Shown: in pieces, positions 40,937-49,874 of the stretch
Layout of the letters: every line of letters begins with the position of its first letter
Position numbering within the stretch: position 1 is the first letter of the stretch
NCBI GenBank assembly: GCA_964525995.1
Contig: CAZGIM010000008.1
Span: 62,001 to 126,000, forward strand
Length of the DNA stretch: 64,000 nucleotides
Direction of reading: 5' to 3'
Source: CAIVAT01 sp964525995
GTDB lineage: Bacteria; Bacteroidota; Bacteroidia; Bacteroidales; FEN-979
The notes under the pieces: generated by a model
What the model saw: only the letters and a program-made list of their open reading frames with translations
The model's database searches: none
What the model was told of the DNA's origin: nothing
Made by a program: the position numbers and the translations under genes

Positions 40937-42805
40937 ATGAATCACTATGATGTTATAGTAATCGGTGCTGGACATGCTGGGTGTGAAGCTGCAATGGCCT
41001 CGGCAAAAATGGGATCAAATGTCCTATTGGTTACGATGAGTATGTCAAATTTAGCTCAAATGTCGTGTAATCCTTCTATTGGAGGAGTGGCAAAAGGACA
41101 AATTGTAAGAGAAATTGACGCATTAGGTGGTTTTAGCGGAATAGTCAGCGATCGATCGATGATCCAGTTCAGAATGCTAAACAGGTCAAAAGGTCCCGCA
41201 ATGTGGAGCCCACGGGCACAAAATGACCGCTATCTTTTTTCGAAAGGATGGAGGCTTGTACTGGAAAGTAATAATAAGGTTTCATTTTGGCAGGATATAG
41301 TATCTGAAATACTTGTAAGAGGAGGAAGAGTAACGGGAATAAAAACAGGGTTAGGAAGAACTTTTTATTGTAAGGCAGTAATTTTGGCAAGTGGCACTTT
41401 TTTGAATGGGATTATACATATAGGTGAAAAGCATTTCAGCGGTGGCAGATTGGGAGAAAGCGCTTCAAGATTTTTGACAGAGCAATTAGTGGAATTAGGA
41501 TTCGAATCAAAAAGAATGAAAACAGGAACACCTGTAAGGGTAGATGGACGAACTTTAAATTTTTCCGAAATGGACGAACAGTCTGGTGATACCAATCCAG
41601 GCAAGTTTTCCTTTACTTCTACTGTACCATTGAAGCATCAACGAAGTTGTTTTCTTACATATACTAATTCAAAAGTACATGAAATATTAAAAACAGGTTT
41701 TGAAAAATCACCGTTATTCACAGGAAGGATAAAAGGAAAAGGTCCAAGATATTGTCCATCAATTGAGGATAAAATTGAACGATTTTCTTCCAAAGAAAGC
41801 CACCAGTTATTTATTGAACCAGAAGGATGGGACACAATAGAATTTTATGTGAATGGATTTTCGTCGTCTTTACCGGAAGAGGTTCAATTTAAGGCTCTTA
41901 GAAAGGTTCCTGGTTTTAGAGAAGCAAAATTTTTCAGACCTGGCTATGCAATTGAATATGATTATTTTCCACCACAACAGTTGAAACTAACTTTAGAGAC
42001 AAAAATTGTAGATAATTTATTTTTTGCAGGACAAATAAATGGTACTACCGGATATGAGGAAGCAGCTGCCCAAGGACTGGTTGCAGGTATTAATGCGCAT
42101 CTGGCAATAAATAAAAAAGACCCATTCATATTGAAAAGATCAGATGCTTATATAGGAGTACTTATTGACGACCTAATAACAAAAGGCACAGAAGAACCGT
42201 ATAGAATGTTCACCTCAAGGGCGGAGTTCAGGATACTGTTGAGGCAAGATAATGCAGATGAACGTCTTACTCCAATTGGACATTCCCTTGGCTTAATATC
42301 CAAGGAGCAATTTTCGAAAACCAAGGAAAAATACGAAAATGTATCCAGATTGATCAACTACATCCAAAACAATAGTATTGCACCAGTTGAAGTTAATCAG
42401 TTTCTGAATTCATTGGATTCAAAAGAGATAACGCAGAAGCAAAAAATCTCATCTATTTTAGTAAGGCCTAAGGTTAGGTTACAGGGCCTTATTGATCATA
42501 TAAACCTACTAAGTGATTATATCAAAGCAAATGACGAGTTTGATCAAGAATGTATAGAAGAGGTTGAATTAAAGACAAAATATAATTCATATATCATTAA
42601 AGAACAGGAAATTGCTTTAAAAATGATAGCTTTAGAAAAGCAAAGAATTCCCGAAGATTTTAATTTCAATGCTTTAAAATCACTTTCTTCGGAAGCGCGG
42701 GAAAAATTATCAAGACTAAGGCCCTTAACCGTTGGACAAGCGGGGAGAATAAGTGGAGTATCTCCCAGTGATATTTCAGTACTTATTGTGTATCTTAACC
42801 AATAA
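40937..42805 (+). CDS. mnmG: tRNA uridine-5-carboxymethylaminomethyl modification enzyme MnmG (GidA)
   Basis: MnmG with MnmE modifies wobble uridine of several tRNAs, using FAD and methylene-tetrahydrofolate. The FAD-binding opening VIGAGHAGCEAAMASAKMG, the conserved SCNPSIGGVAKGQIVREIDALGG segment with its cysteine, the RTGTP-like KTGTPVRVDG, the ALRKVPGF region, INGTTGYEEAAAQG and the C-terminal RPLTVGQAGRISGVSPSD are all present. The length of 622 residues is standard. parS-like palindromes lie immediately on both sides, and gidA genes are often near replication origins. It belongs to the A/T-richer stretch. Confidence 0.95.
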   Translation: MNHYDVIVIGAGHAGCEAAMASAKMGSNVLLVTMSMSNLAQMSCNPSIGGVAKGQIVREIDALGGFSGIVSDRSMIQFRMLNRSKGPAMWSPRAQNDRYLFSKGWRLVLESNNKVSFWQDIVSEILVRGGRVTGIKTGLGRTFYCKAVILASGTFLNGIIHIGEKHFSGGRLGESASRFLTEQLVELGFESKRMKTGTPVRVDGRTLNFSEMDEQSGDTNPGKFSFTSTVPLKHQRSCFLTYTNSKVHEILKTGFEKSPLFTGRIKGKGPRYCPSIEDKIERFSSKESHQLFIEPEGWDTIEFYVNGFSSSLPEEVQFKALRKVPGFREAKFFRPGYAIEYDYFPPQQLKLTLETKIVDNLFFAGQINGTTGYEEAAAQGLVAGINAHLAINKKDPFILKRSDAYIGVLIDDLITKGTEEPYRMFTSRAEFRILLRQDNADERLTPIGHSLGLISKEQFSKTKEKYENVSRLINYIQNNSIAPVEVNQFLNSLDSKEITQKQKISSILVRPKVRLQGLIDHINLLSDYIKANDEFDQECIEEVELKTKYNSYIIKEQEIALKMIALEKQRIPEDFNFNALKSLSSEAREKLSRLRPLTVGQAGRISGVSPSDISVLIVYLNQ

Positions 42806-43719
42806 TGTTTCACGTGAAACAGAAATCTATGTCTGAAGAATTAGTCCAATGTCCAATCTGTGACTCTGATACGTTCCATCGCTATATGGAAGTTACAGAT
42901 TGGTTTCTTACAAAAGAGCGTTTTTTGTTAGTAAAGTGTTCAAACTGTGGACTGATATTTATTAATCCGAGACCTGATATAACAGAAATAAGCCCCTACT
43001 ATTGTTCTGACGATTATATATCGCACGGGTTAAAAAATACCAAGTTGATTGACAAAATTTACGGGTTCATACGGCAACGATCGATCAGGATGAAGTTTAA
43101 CTTGATACGACCGCATATGTCTGGCTTTAATATCCTTGATATCGGTTGTGGAACCGGTGAATTCTTGTCCTACTGCCAAATAAAAGGAATGACTGTGCGG
43201 GGAGTAGAACCTAATGAACGGGGACGGGCTTTTGCAATTAAAAACAATTTAACGGTATCAGACCATCTCAATTTTGTAGATATAAATCCGGGGTCAATAG
43301 ATGCTATAACGATGTGGCATGTAATTGAACATATTCATGATCTCAGGGGAACGCTGTTGAAGATAAACGAATACCTAAATTCAAGGGGTGTACTTATTAT
43401 TGCCGTTCCTAATAGCAATTCATTTGATGCTGAATTCTTTAAAGAGCACTGGGCTGCATATGATGTTCCGCGGCATATTTACCACTTTTCAAAACAAAAT
43501 ATTACACACTTGGCAGAATCATTTGGTTTCAAGGTTATAAAGGTGGTTCCTCAAAAATTTGATGCCTATTATGTATCGATGTTAAGCTTGAAATATAAGT
43601 ATAATAAAATTCTATCCTGGCTATTTCCCCTCTTTGGACTTTGGTTTAATATTAGATCTTACTACGATAAAAACAGATACTCCAGCCTGATTTTTATTCT
43701 GAAAAAGAAAAATAATTAA
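42805..43719 (+). CDS. Class I SAM-dependent methyltransferase with N-terminal zinc ribbon
   Basis: The protein begins with two C-x2-C knuckles, CPICDSD and CSNCGLIFINPRP, then a Rossmann methyltransferase domain with motif I ILDIGCGTGEFL, the acidic end of strand 2 VRGVEPNERG, MWHVIEHIHDLRG and a C-terminal region with AAYDVPRHIYHFS. This combination is common in cell-surface sugar or polyketide-type methyltransferases; the substrate is unknown. The ATG at 42805 overlaps the mnmG stop (TAATG) but gives the peptide MFHVKQ, which is simply translated parS; an ATG at 42829 (MSEELVQCP) is an equally good start. Confidence 0.8.
   Translation: MFHVKQKSMSEELVQCPICDSDTFHRYMEVTDWFLTKERFLLVKCSNCGLIFINPRPDITEISPYYCSDDYISHGLKNTKLIDKIYGFIRQRSIRMKFNLIRPHMSGFNILDIGCGTGEFLSYCQIKGMTVRGVEPNERGRAFAIKNNLTVSDHLNFVDINPGSIDAITMWHVIEHIHDLRGTLLKINEYLNSRGVLIIAVPNSNSFDAEFFKEHWAAYDVPRHIYHFSKQNITHLAESFGFKVIKVVPQKFDAYYVSMLSLKYKYNKILSWLFPLFGLWFNIRSYYDKNRYSSLIFILKKKNN
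42806..42821. promoter_or_regulatory. Perfect parS site downstream of mnmG
   Basis: TGTTTCACGTGAAACA is the full 16-base ParB consensus palindrome. It starts one base after the mnmG stop and overlaps the first possible ATG of the following gene. Confidence 0.85.
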
Positions 43720-43835
43720 TTTTAGCGCAATAGAGTGGGTTTTAAGTATAAGTGACACTTCAGGTCATTTATAGTAAGATCGTTTGTTATAAGGCGCCGT
43801 ATTATGAAATTTAAAACATTATAAATCAGGACATA

Positions 43836-46800
43836 ATGACTGTGGAATCCACAAAACAAAAAACTAAGCCATTCTGGGTCCTGTTTTCTGCCATTTTAGT
43901 TTTAGTATTGATTCAATCTTACCAATGGTTTATTTCGTGGCAAGTTAATCCTGGTAATATTACAGCTTCTGTTCAAAAAACTTTTCTTAGAAAAGAAATA
44001 GATCTTAATAATGAAGTTGAAAACCAAATTCAGGCCTTTGATACTATTCATATAAAGCAATCATTAGAGAAATTGAACAGAAATTTCTCCGGATTGAAAC
44101 AGGTGGATTTTCTTCTCTTTATTTTCAGCAGCGATTCGTTAATCTTTTGGAACGATAGCAAGATGCCTATTCCTGAACTATACGATAAAGGACCCACCAA
44201 AATCCCCTCAGTGGTCGAGCTTGCAAACGGGTGGTATTATATTATGAAGAAACAGGCAGGCTCTTATGTTTTCCTGTCTGCCATATTGTTAAAAAATGAA
44301 TATAGTATTGAAAACAATTACCTGAGAAATGAGTTCGATCCCGATTTTAAAAATTGTTCTCATGTTGATATAGATCTTCATCCCGGGAAACACAGCATAT
44401 TTTCATTCTCTGGAACTTTTATGTTCAATCTGATTTTCAATCAGTCTTCGTCGACAGAAATTAATCTGACTCAAACCTGGGTGTTGTTTGTGCTTGTAGT
44501 ATTGCTATACATTCTGACTTCTGTTTTTTTGTACCGCTTTTATTGTAACGTAAAATGGTTCCAATCAAGGGAAAATTTTCTGGTATTAATGTTTATAATG
44601 GACTTGATAATCTTAAGGATTGTACAACAAGGAATGAAGTTCCCTCAATTTTTATATCAATCCGAATTGTTTTCCCCAGTTTGGTACTCATCCTCATTAA
44701 TTTTACCCTCTCTGGGTGATTTTTTATTGGATGCAATTCTTTTACTCATATGCAGCATTGTATATAACAGAATCGATAATAAGCGAAAGCATAGTTGGGA
44801 ACGTTTCGGGAAATACCGAATACCGCGGATGTTACTTTCTCTGCTACTTTGTTTTTTTCTCACTTTCATGCTGCATTACTTAATTAGCGATTTACTTTTA
44901 AACTCTTCATTTTCTGTACAACTTCAGGACGTTTCCAATATGGAACCCCTCAGTGGAATTGGCTTATTAATTATTCTCTTATTGATTTGTTCATATTGGT
45001 TTGTTTCTTCAAGGATTTTGGCTACAGTCCTAGGTGTAAATTTTGTATCAAGCATGGAGGATGCTCCTCGTAAGGAAGGCTATATTAAAGATTCTGCAAT
45101 TTTCAACAATTCCCTCCGGAAAGTTTTAAATTCCGATAATTTTCAACTGGTTATAATCTTCATTTCTGCAGCAATTGTTGTTAGCACGCTGGGTTTTGTG
45201 CTTACTGGAGGATTTCCATTAAATGAACGACTTATTTTCAGCTGTACGTTTCTGGTCTATGTGGTAATTTTTTCGATTATCAAACTATTGGGAAAACATA
45301 TACTATCGTTCAGTATTATCATTATTTTCCTGACCTTTTTTTCCATCATTGGCACCTGGATGATGAATAATGCAAATGATAGTAAATCAAGAGCTACAGA
45401 TGTATTATTTGTGACAAAAATGTCGAATAGAAGAAACCCCGTAACAGAGATAATGTTCGAAAAAGTTCAAACTAAAATACATTCCGACACTTCCTTTTGG
45501 CTGAATGTTTTCGATCATCATAAAATCGGTAGTAATACAAGGGTAATCCAGGATCTGTTAAAGGAACGTTATTTTAATGGTTATTGGGATAAGTACAATA
45601 TTCAAATCACAGTTTGTGATAGCTTAAATAAATTGACCATTCAGCCTGAAGGCTACTTAGCAGGGTGCAATGAATTTTTTAAAGATGTGATTCGTGATTT
45701 TGGGAGATCTACCGCTTTACCAACTCTTTTTTTCCTTGATTATGGGTATGGAAAAGAAAATTATCTCGGAATTCTTAGCCATGGATATCCTGAACTTCAA
45801 AAAAACAGGAAATTATGGCTATTTATAGAAATTAGTCTGAATTCAGTTAGCGCTGATCCCGGATTCCCGGGTTTACTTATAGATAAATCAAATATTAATG
45901 GCAGCCTCCAGGGAGCGTTTTCCTATGCTGTATATAAAGAGAATAAACTTTTACATTCTGTTGGTAAGTATCCTTATCCTACAGAGATATTTGAATTATC
46001 ACGGGCACGTTATTCCATTCCCCAGATTAATGAATTCAATTATAAACATGAATTTTATACCGTTGATACAAATACCATATTGCTAATAAGTAAGATGAAG
46101 CCATCCGTATGGAATTGGATAACGCCATTCCCATATCTGTTTTTATTTTTTTCCATATTTATCTGTTGTTTCGCGATCGCCTCAAAAATTTCAAACCGTC
46201 AGCATCTTTTTCAAAGTTCATTACAAAACAGAATGTATTTTGTTCTTATAGGAATTCTCATCCTGACAATGATGATCACGGGATTTGTTCAGGTTTTCAA
46301 TATCCTTTCATTTAATTTCAAGAAAGATTATGAGAGTTTAAGAGAACGTGTTTCCTCTATCGGGATCGAAATTCAGCATAAATTCGGCAATGATAATCAA
46401 ATAAATGAGAGAAAAGACAGATCAATTGATGACTTTCTCATCAAATTATCCAATGTTTTTTTTACGGAAATCAACTTGTATGGACCTGATGGAATCTTAC
46501 TTTCGACAAGCCGACCGCAACTATTCAATGCGGGAATACTTTCCGGCAGAATGAATCCAGAGGCGGTACAACAATTGGTATTGAATAAACGCATGGTATA
46601 TATTCATCGGGAGCAAATCGGAGAAATGGATTTTCTTTCTGCTTATATGCCACTGTACAACAACCATAATGACCTGTTGGGTTTTATCAATCTTCCTTAT
46701 TTTTCAAAGGGGGACGAATCAAAACGTGAGATTGCTTCATTTTTAGTGACTTTCCTCAATATTTATATAGTGATATTATTATTGGGGGTTTTTGTTACTA

Positions 46801-47699
46801 TTCTGATATCAAACCACATAACAGCCCCCCTTGATGTATTGGCTGTTAAGCTGTCAAAGATCAGAATCGGGAAGTCAAATGAAAAAATACATTGGAGTAA
46901 AAAAGATGAAATCGGACAACTTGTAGCCGAATACAACAGAATGGTTGATGAACTGGAGAAAAGCACCAGATTGCTTACACAATCAGAAAGGGAGCGTGCG
47001 TGGCGGGAAATGGCGCGTCAGGTTGCACATGAGATTAAAAATCCCCTGACTCCAATGAAATTGAGCGCTCAATATTTTGAGAAAGCATGGAAAGAAAATG
47101 CACCCGACCTCGACTTGAAACTTTCCCGGTTTATTAAGACCCTGATTACGCAGATCGATATGCTTTCGGAAATTTCTTCAGATTTTTCTGATTTCGCAAA
47201 GCTTCCTCAAATGAAGTTAGAGCAGGTAAAAGTGGAAGAAATTGTAAATTTTGTGGTCTCACTCTACCAGGATTCCTCTCCTGTACAGTTTGATATTGTT
47301 GCCATTGAAAAAGATCTGACTATTATGGCAGACAGATCACAACTGACGAGGGTCTTTACCAATCTGATCAATAATTCTATTCAGGCTATTGAGAATAAAC
47401 AGAATGGTAAGATTGTAATAAAGCTTTGGAAAGAAGAAGGCTTTGTTGTGGTTTCAGTAGTTGATAACGGTGGTGGAATAACGCCGGAACAAGAAAAGGA
47501 AATTTTCAAACCGGGATTCACAACTAAGCAAAGGGGAATGGGACTTGGACTGGTGATTGTAAAAACGATAATTGAGAGTTTAAATGGCGAAATATCATAC
47601 GTAAAGCCGGATTCAGAAGGAGCTGGTTTCTTAATAAATATACCTGTAGAAAAGAACCAATTTCATACAAATGAAACAAACTGGGATCAGGATCATTAA
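43836..47699 (+). CDS. Large multi-pass sensor histidine kinase (NtrY-like layout)
   Basis: The 1287-residue protein has an N-terminal helix, an extracytoplasmic sensory region (about 40-200), a block of about eight hydrophobic helices (210-500), a second extracytoplasmic region (510-750), two further helices flanking a third sensory loop (about 810-980), a HAMP domain (NHITAPLDVLAVKLSKI), then the kinase core. His1065 is in VAHEIKNPLTPMK; the ATP-binding boxes are NLINNSIQAIE, DNGGGI, FKPGFTT and GMGLGLVI. No response regulator is adjacent, so it is an orphan. Its end overlaps the start of gldH by 29 bases. Confidence 0.85.
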   Translation: MTVESTKQKTKPFWVLFSAILVLVLIQSYQWFISWQVNPGNITASVQKTFLRKEIDLNNEVENQIQAFDTIHIKQSLEKLNRNFSGLKQVDFLLFIFSSDSLIFWNDSKMPIPELYDKGPTKIPSVVELANGWYYIMKKQAGSYVFLSAILLKNEYSIENNYLRNEFDPDFKNCSHVDIDLHPGKHSIFSFSGTFMFNLIFNQSSSTEINLTQTWVLFVLVVLLYILTSVFLYRFYCNVKWFQSRENFLVLMFIMDLIILRIVQQGMKFPQFLYQSELFSPVWYSSSLILPSLGDFLLDAILLLICSIVYNRIDNKRKHSWERFGKYRIPRMLLSLLLCFFLTFMLHYLISDLLLNSSFSVQLQDVSNMEPLSGIGLLIILLLICSYWFVSSRILATVLGVNFVSSMEDAPRKEGYIKDSAIFNNSLRKVLNSDNFQLVIIFISAAIVVSTLGFVLTGGFPLNERLIFSCTFLVYVVIFSIIKLLGKHILSFSIIIIFLTFFSIIGTWMMNNANDSKSRATDVLFVTKMSNRRNPVTEIMFEKVQTKIHSDTSFWLNVFDHHKIGSNTRVIQDLLKERYFNGYWDKYNIQITVCDSLNKLTIQPEGYLAGCNEFFKDVIRDFGRSTALPTLFFLDYGYGKENYLGILSHGYPELQKNRKLWLFIEISLNSVSADPGFPGLLIDKSNINGSLQGAFSYAVYKENKLLHSVGKYPYPTEIFELSRARYSIPQINEFNYKHEFYTVDTNTILLISKMKPSVWNWITPFPYLFLFFSIFICCFAIASKISNRQHLFQSSLQNRMYFVLIGILILTMMITGFVQVFNILSFNFKKDYESLRERVSSIGIEIQHKFGNDNQINERKDRSIDDFLIKLSNVFFTEINLYGPDGILLSTSRPQLFNAGILSGRMNPEAVQQLVLNKRMVYIHREQIGEMDFLSAYMPLYNNHNDLLGFINLPYFSKGDESKREIASFLVTFLNIYIVILLLGVFVTILISNHITAPLDVLAVKLSKIRIGKSNEKIHWSKKDEIGQLVAEYNRMVDELEKSTRLLTQSERERAWREMARQVAHEIKNPLTPMKLSAQYFEKAWKENAPDLDLKLSRFIKTLITQIDMLSEISSDFSDFAKLPQMKLEQVKVEEIVNFVVSLYQDSSPVQFDIVAIEKDLTIMADRSQLTRVFTNLINNSIQAIENKQNGKIVIKLWKEEGFVVVSVVDNGGGITPEQEKEIFKPGFTTKQRGMGLGLVIVKTIIESLNGEISYVKPDSEGAGFLINIPVEKNQFHTNETNWDQDH

Positions 47700-48150
47700 A
47701 TTGACCGTTATCTTGTTAATTTTTAGCTCCGGATGCAGGAAGCCTGCACAAACGGAGTGGTATCATCCATTTTCCGACAAGAACTGGGAACGTTATAATA
47801 TTTTACGTTTTGAAATCCCGATTAATGATGCAGGGGAAAGCCATAATATTACCTTGTTTGCTTATTTATCGAGCGAATTTGAGTTTCAAGAATTACCTTT
47901 TAATATGGTCATGGAAACCCCATCAGGGGAGGAAAGGATCAACGAATACCTGTTGCAGTTCCGATCGAAAAACGGGAATCCTATAAATCAGTGTACTAAA
48001 GATTCTTGTTTGGTACAGGTCATTCTTAAGCAGGATTTGAGGATTAACAAACCAGGTATCTTGCTTTTGGAAATCGAAAATCTGAATCCCCGATTACTCA
48101 CTGCGGGGGTTTACGGCGTGGGTATCAGGGTTACACCATCGTCTCATTAG
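47671..48150 (+). CDS. gldH: GldH-like gliding-motility/T9SS lipoprotein
   Basis: The 159-residue protein has a lipoprotein signal (MKQTGIRIIKL, hydrophobic stretch, then SSGC), so it is tethered by lipid in the envelope. Features matching GldH are a tryptophan near the mature start, NLFL-like pattern ELPFNMVMETPSGEERINEY and a terminal strand YGVGIRVT. GldH is needed for gliding in flavobacteria and accompanies the type IX system, which fits the two T9SS cargoes in the window. The gene overlaps the kinase upstream by 29 bases and the convergent riboflavin kinase gene by 57 bases. The match is from remembered patterns, hence moderate confidence. Confidence 0.6.
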   Translation: MKQTGIRIIKLTVILLIFSSGCRKPAQTEWYHPFSDKNWERYNILRFEIPINDAGESHNITLFAYLSSEFEFQELPFNMVMETPSGEERINEYLLQFRSKNGNPINQCTKDSCLVQVILKQDLRINKPGILLLEIENLNPRLLTAGVYGVGIRVTPSSH

Positions 48151-48591
48151 TTCTTTGGCAATTCGTTGGTCGTCTTTTAATTGATTAATTAATAGTTCAA
48201 AGTCGGTGAACTTTTTTTCGTCTCTTATACGGTCAATAAATGATATTTCTACGGTAGCACCATAGAGGTCTTCAGAGAAATCAAAAATATGAACTTCGAC
48301 AGTCAGGGTTTTACCTCCGAATGTCGGGCGGATTCCAATATTTGCCATACCAGAGAAGATAATTCCATCAAGGGTTACGAGGACTGCATATACCCCTGAT
48401 AACGGAAGAACAGTATTCCCCTGTTTAATTTCAAGATTAGCAGTGGGGAATCCCAATTTCCTGCCCAGGTGGTTTCCATGAATTACTGTTCCTGCTATAG
48501 TGTAAGGTGATCCGAGGGACATGGTTATCTGTCGAACATTACCAGATTGCAGTAAATCAAGAAGGAACTTTGTATTTGAATTTTTCTTCAT
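48094..48591 (-). CDS. Stand-alone riboflavin kinase (RibF C-terminal domain only)
   Basis: The 165-residue protein corresponds to the flavokinase half of RibF: it begins with the linker SNTKFLLDLLQSGNV, followed by GSPYTIAGTVIHGNHLGRKLGFPTANL, the ATP and flavin binding core, SGMANIGIRPTF and the acidic VEVHIFDFSEDLYG. Bifunctional RibF proteins are about 300-330 residues; the FMN adenylyltransferase half is absent, and the 145 bases upstream cannot encode it. A consensus -7 element sits directly before the ATG, so this is not simply a piece cut from a longer gene. It should phosphorylate riboflavin to FMN but could not make FAD. Confidence 0.8.
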   Translation of the reverse strand: MKKNSNTKFLLDLLQSGNVRQITMSLGSPYTIAGTVIHGNHLGRKLGFPTANLEIKQGNTVLPLSGVYAVLVTLDGIIFSGMANIGIRPTFGGKTLTVEVHIFDFSEDLYGATVEISFIDRIRDEKKFTDFELLINQLKDDQRIAKELMRRWCNPDTHAVNPRSE

Positions 48592-48597
48592 ACAAGC

Positions 48598-48606
48598 GCA
48601 AAACTA
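48598..48606 (-). promoter_or_regulatory. -7 element directly before the riboflavin kinase start
   Basis: On the minus strand TAGTTTTGC matches the consensus exactly, and only six bases separate it from the ATG at 48591, so the transcript could be leaderless. Confidence 0.5.
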
Positions 48607-48736
48607 CCAAGAAAATAGACTTTCGGGTTGATCGTTTTTAGATTTTTAAGTTGAACTAAAAACGTGATGTAAATCAACTGCCGAAGAAAATTTGAAAAAA
48701 ACGGGTAGCGGATTAGAACGAAAAACAGAGTAAAAA

Positions 48737-49750
48737 TCAGCTTGCAAATCCCAACTGGACCAAATATTCGGCAATCTGTACGGCATTGGTAGCAGCCCCT
48801 TTACGAAGATTGTCGGCGACAATGAATAGGTTGAGGCCATTATGAGTGGATTCATCTTTCCTGATACGGCCGACAAAAACGTCATCCTTTCCCTTGGCAA
48901 ATAACGGCATGGGATAAATATTTTTATTCACATCATCTAAAACTACGATACCGGGAGTATCTTCAAGGATCCTGCGAATTTCGTCCAGGCAAAATTCGGT
49001 TTCAAATTCAATATTTACGGATTCAGAATGTCCGCCGATCACGGGAACTCTCACAATAGTGGCGGTAATTGCGATAGACTGATCACTAAGAATCTTTCGA
49101 GTTTCATTGACAAGCTTGACCTCTTCGGTTGTATACCCGTTTTGCTGAAATGTTCCGCCATGTGGGAAAAGATTTAAATCGATGGGATGAGGATATGCCA
49201 TTTCTCCATGAATACCCATCCGTTCATTTTCGAGTTGCCGGACTGCTTTGGCGCCTGTTCCCGTAACAGATTGGTAGGTCGATACGACGATCCTTCTGAT
49301 TTTGTATCTTTCATGTAACGGCGCCAAGGTCAAAACCATCTGTATGGTTGAGCAATTGGGATTGGCAATGATTTTATCTTTTTCAGATAACAAGTGAGCA
49401 TTTATTTCTGGCACAATAAGCGGAATGTTTTCTGTCATTCGCCAGGCTGACGAATTGTCGATCACGGTAATTCCTGCACTTGCATAACGAGGCGCCCACT
49501 CTATTGAGACGGCAGCGCCTGCTGAAAAAATCGCTATTGATGGTTTAGCGGCGATGGCTTCTTCGTGGGTAACCACCTGCACAATTGATTTGTTGAAAGG
49601 TAATTGCAGGCCTGTTGATTTTGGAGAGGCGACAGGAATTAACTGTTCAGGAATAAAATGATGTTCTTCCAGCACCTTCAGAATTTCTCTTCCGACAAGA
49701 CCGGTAGCGCCAACGATTGCAAGTTTTTTAACAGGATGAACAGAACGCAT
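48737..49750 (-). CDS. asd: Aspartate-semialdehyde dehydrogenase
   Basis: Asd reduces aspartyl phosphate to the semialdehyde, the branch point to lysine, diaminopimelate, threonine and methionine. The NADP-binding opening VGATGLVGREILKVLEE, the catalytic cysteine in NPNCSTIQMV, STYQSVTGTGAKA and the catalytic histidine region GGHSESVNIEFE are present. The length of 337 residues is standard. It has its own -7-like element and stands alone, divergent from the lamin-tail protein gene. Confidence 0.94.
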   Translation of the reverse strand: MRSVHPVKKLAIVGATGLVGREILKVLEEHHFIPEQLIPVASPKSTGLQLPFNKSIVQVVTHEEAIAAKPSIAIFSAGAAVSIEWAPRYASAGITVIDNSSAWRMTENIPLIVPEINAHLLSEKDKIIANPNCSTIQMVLTLAPLHERYKIRRIVVSTYQSVTGTGAKAVRQLENERMGIHGEMAYPHPIDLNLFPHGGTFQQNGYTTEEVKLVNETRKILSDQSIAITATIVRVPVIGGHSESVNIEFETEFCLDEIRRILEDTPGIVVLDDVNKNIYPMPLFAKGKDDVFVGRIRKDESTHNGLNLFIVADNLRKGAATNAVQIAEYLVQLGFAS

Positions 49751-49769
49751 ACGATAAATGAAATTAAAA

Positions 49770-49777
49770 CAAAGTTA
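49770..49777 (-). promoter_or_regulatory. Candidate -7 element before asd
   Basis: On the minus strand TAACTTTG matches TAnnTTTG and lies 19 bases before the asd ATG at 49750. Confidence 0.4.
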
Positions 49778-49874
49778 GGATAAAACGAAACAGTCAGTGA
49801 ATATTGTCCCGACAATAAAAAAAAGAGGACAAAACCACGACTTTCCGATAATAACCAGGATTAACCTTGAAAAA

